Positions 60,446-64,000 of a stretch of DNA of 64,000 bases are shown here, one piece after another. The position numbers and the translations under genes are program-made. This DNA comes from Xylocopa sonorina (taxonomy: Eukaryota; Arthropoda; Insecta; Hymenoptera; Apidae). Where the stretch lies: NCBI RefSeq assembly GCF_050948175.1, contig NC_135204.1:6873473-6937472 (forward strand), written 5' to 3'. Every line of letters begins with the position of its first letter. The first letter of the stretch is position 1. The notes under the pieces were generated by a model. That model did not search any database. It worked only from the letters and a program-made list of their open reading frames with translations, and had not been told where the DNA came from.

Positions 60446-62226
60446 TTTGAGATGTTACATAGGAGTATCAATGGAGAATAATGTTTCATTTTTATCGTGA
60501 GTATTTTTGGCAGTAAAGTATGGATACGTTAATTCTCTGGCGTTGATAGAGATTATTTTAATATTTTGATATCTGTGCTGACATTTGATTCGCGAGACTA
60601 ATATTTTCGATGTTCGATAACGAACACAATGAAGACGACAGAGGGACGAACGGTCCGTTGTGTAAGCTGCTTAACGATTTAACGGTGGAACACGCATTCG
60701 GAAGTGGCGAGGGCCGTGTACATACCAGATCATAATGCGATTAGAGTCGTGTTTTCTCCGCGATGTTCACGCGACCGAGCAGGGCTCTGTTCGCGTCCCA
60801 AAAATACGGGATACACGAGAGCCTGCCCGGCTCTATCTCTCTCTCCTTCGCTCTGTATCAAAGTTATCAAACCGCGCAATTTATGGGCCGCCCTTTCGCG
60901 CCGCTTCCGTCGCCCGTGGACTCTTTCCAAGATTCAACAAGTCCCCTGATGCGGTGATAAACCGCGACACGGTGTTCCCTCCAAACGAGACGCTTTGTTT
61001 CGCGATAGAACGCTTCTTGCGGTTTCTTTCCTCCTCTGTTTCTTGCCTCCATCGCGTGGGCCAGCGGCGGTGGCTGCGCGCGAACCAGTGCGTTCTCGTT
61101 TTCTTCGTTCGCGAGCGTCTTCGAGGCTGATCTTTCGCGAGTCCTAAGAAATCTCGCAAGATATTGAAAATAGAAAAGAGATCAATCTTGAAGCGTGCGT
61201 TTGTCGTGGTTTTCGAGAATGGAGAGACCACCAGTTCGAACGAGAAGTTACAATCGCAATCTGTTCCATTCACGAGCAATTAAAATCGCGATTAGCTCCT
61301 GAAGCGGTTTGAAAATTGTTCGAGAGCGGTTGATTCGCAATAATTCCCGATTAATTCGCAATTCAGTTTCCAGCACTCATTAATTCACAATTCCGTCCGG
61401 AAATTAGCATGCGCGCCTGTCCTCCGCTGTACAATATCATTTCTATTACCTTATTACCTTAATTAATTGCTCTAGGTGCCTCGATATGTTTGGACACGCG
61501 TGCATAATTCATATTAAAATAGAAAATTGAGACTCGCCCCGCTTCTAGTCGTAGAACGCTCGAACAGAGTGAAACAACGTGAATTAGAGGACCAATCCAC
61601 GCTATCACTTCGATTTCCATTTTTATCTAAACTCCGAAATACCAAATTTACTATCGATTAATAACCACTAATAAATCAACGACAGAACCTCAAAATATAA
61701 AAGAAGAATTAAACTCAGAGAATATATCTCCTCAGAGGAGGGATCAGAATGTAAATAATTAAAATACTGAACGTAAAAATAAAAGAAAAAAGACCAAACA
61801 GAAGAAGAGGCGAGCAGCGACGATGCAGGGTGCTGTGTTCGAAAGTTTCCAGGACGGGACGTCGCTGGTTCCGGTGACATTAACAAATATGTTAAACGGG
61901 CGAATACACAGGTCGCCACCCGGTGTAAATTACTCGCGAAGAGAAATGGCCAGTGACAAGGCGAAGAGTAAAGTAAATACGCGGCCCGTCTGTTCGTTGA
62001 AACAGCCCTGGCCCAGGCCCCTGGCTGGCTCGTCAAACAGCCAAGACACGGACTACTTTGTATAAATACCACCCGAACGTAGTTACAGAATTCATCGTCG
62101 GCTAATCTGTTTGCGTTACATTGTTTTAGTTCACGCCACCACTGCTCGTCTGTTTGCGCCGTACGGTTTTTAGGCCACCCCCCGTTGGTACCGCTGGGAC
62201 AGACCGCCGTCGCTCTCGCGTTCGTT
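60446..62226. other. Gene-free stretch
   Basis: No gene is recognisable. A TATAAATA box at 62061-62068 is followed by TTCATC at 62091-62096, a weak TATA/initiator-like pair. The 80-codon plus frame at 61823-62065 has no domain. AT-rich sequence lies at 61620-61800. Confidence 0.45.
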
Positions 62227-62630
62227 TCATTTCGTTCCTGATGCAGTTAACGTGGGACAGATTTGCGACCAACTGACAAACATACTTTATTATCAATACG
62301 AATTATTTCCTTAGATGAATCGCGACTATGATCGAATTTAAAGCGATGATTCAAGTAAAGGATCCTGAAGAATATCGACGCGTTGTTTCTGAACGAGGTA
62401 GACACGAATTATTTCCTTAGATGAATCGCGATTACGATCGAATTTAAAGGGACGTCTCATTTCGTTCTGGATGCAGTTAACGCGGCACAAATTTGCGACC
62501 AGCTGACAAACATATTTTATTATCAATACGAATTATTTCCTTAGATGAATCGCGATTACGATCGAATTTAAAGCGATGATTCAAGTAAAGGATCCTGAAG
62601 AATATCGACGCGTTGTCTTTGAACGAGGCA
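62227..62630 (+). repeat. 230-bp tandem duplication with an inserted partial copy
   Basis: Unit 1 (62227-62396) and unit 2 (62457-62630) share ATGCAGTTAACG, TTTGCGACCARCTGACAAAC, GCGATGATTCAAGTAAAGG and GAAGAATATCGACGCGTTGT. Between them, 62402-62448 is an extra copy of only the internal part ACGAATTATTTCC to GATCGAATTTAAAG. The order (full, partial, full) implies at least two events, for instance a triplication with internal deletion. Confidence 0.93.
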
Positions 62631-64000
62631 ACAACAGATCATCCCATCTTTTATCGCGAAGAACGAGACGCGAGCGAGAGTAGCAATTTTCTACGAGCTC
62701 GAAGCGAGTACGAGGGGTTAATGAACCCCAAACCGCAATCAATGGCGCGTTTACCTAAAACCTGCTGGCCCGCCACGGCAATTATCGATCCGTCGTTCCT
62801 ATGAAATTACTTCCCGAACAAGAAATGGATAATTCCGGCAAATTGAATCCCGCGCAGCGGCCGCTATCGACCGCGGAGGGCGCCACGTAGGGGTTGGAAC
62901 GCGGCAACCTTCGATGTGGCGCGACACGCGAACAGACGCACTGCAATTTATTGCAATCAGTGTCCTCCACGCGGGGTCCGTTCGAAGAAAAAGGTGTATC
63001 GGGGCCGGAACGAGCGACCCAGCGCGTGTTTCCGCCACGGTCGCCTCGTGGGTGGACCCCACGAGGTTCTCCGCGAGGGAGGACACGCGTCGAGGGTGGA
63101 AGGGTTTGCGTGTAAAATTAGCCACGACTTTGCTGGTAATTGAGTTTTTTATGGGACTTGGTTCGAGGACGAAGAACGTTCGCGTATTTCTTGCAACAAT
63201 GAGGCGACTCGAAATGTTCATTTATCGAGTTGAGGATATAGGACGTTTTTTGGAATCCGTGCCATTGAATGGCTCTTGTTACCTCGATTTGATGTTCGTT
63301 CGTAATTGGAACGGTTCGAAGCCTCGTTTATTGGGTAACGAACTCTTTTGTGTCGTGTTACGATGGTCGTACGTAACCTTCCATTATCGAAACCAGAAAT
63401 AATCGAAAGAAGGAAAGTGTTGAATTTATTTCGATGTTCTTTTCGTGAACGGAGAGAATGGGGGACGTTTAAAAATTGCAGAAGGTAGCTACTGTTACGT
63501 TACTGGAACGGAATATCAATTTAATCGTGGCGGAAAATGTCCGAGAATACGGAGGATATGAAACGGGCAGCGTTCCAGGACCCACCCTTCAAGGGGAATT
63601 CATTTCGCGAAAATGGTATTAAAAAGATATCAAGGATTGGCAAAAAAGGAGCAAGAATGCATAATCGATTAATCCCCAAGCGGAAGGGTGGAGCACTTAC
63701 CGTGTAACTAGGTTGAGGTCAATTTGTGCCCGCTCAAAAAACTCGCGGAACGAGGGGGTGCTCGAGCGAAGGGTAAATGAATATTTATCCTCGACGAAGG
63801 GCTGATGTATAACATCTCAAAGTGATATATTAATTCAATAAAATAAAGGGGTTCAATTTCACTAATAATCACTTAATTAGTCCTTAATACTTATTAAACC
63901 TCTTCGTATATATAATACCTCCTTGCAAAACTGCTCTGGAATGATTATTAATTCTACCAAATGAAATTCTACCAGCGTAACATCGCAAACGCTATAAAGA
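62631..64000. other. Gene-free stretch, right edge
   Basis: CpG-rich at 62840-63110 with overlapping frames on both strands (to 162 codons), none with a recognisable domain. The end, after 63800, is AT-rich. No repeat or RNA gene was seen. Confidence 0.5.

Overview
The window looks like non-coding nuclear DNA of an insect, most likely a hymenopteran (bee, ant or wasp). That placement is an inference. It rests on the mixed AT/GC texture, the undepleted CpG (cgcg, tcga and cgaacg occur everywhere), scattered GA/CT microsatellites, and a short element with TTAA target sites and piggyBac-type ends. Nothing looks prokaryotic: there are no operons, no ribosome-binding-site/ORF pairs and no densely packed genes.

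I found no gene I can defend. The longest open frames (256 codons at 23672-24442 minus, 205 at 2482-3099 minus, 190 at 31390-31962 minus) have no recognisable domain, arginine/serine-rich composition and no convincing splice context. Frames of this length are expected by chance in CpG-rich DNA. The window is best read as intergenic sequence or the inside of a very large intron. One weak candidate exon (51973-52310, minus) and one candidate promoter with a possible first exon (55550-55856, plus) are recorded with low confidence.

What fills the window is repeats of an unusual kind. From left to right: a three-copy dispersed block (2236, 3136, 6196); a duplicated 93-102 bp unit (4533-4766); a 173-bp tandem repeat whose third unit was split by a 567-bp TTAA-flanked piggyBac-type MITE (6545-7562); a degenerate ~62-bp array (8288-8655); tandem duplications with periods 136 (12825), 229 (16673) and 104 (18055); a second MITE copy (18785-19339); a three-unit 168-bp array (20141); a three-unit 152/191-bp array (21241); a 187-bp duplication (26052); a ~138-bp array (30780-31340); a degenerate 16-bp minisatellite (35510-36170, with an outlying patch at 34216-34310); duplications of 278 bp (46419) and 228 bp (48301); a pyrimidine-rich array (54790-55460); and duplications of 208 bp (59366), 169 bp (60126) and 230 bp (62227).

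The rest is single-copy-looking DNA with microsatellites, polypurine tracts and a TAAT-rich stretch near 41.4-42.1 kb that could be regulatory. The most notable property is the density of independent local tandem duplications of 100-280 bp, each with its own sequence. No new biological system such as a defence island, biosynthetic cluster or new RNA class could be supported.
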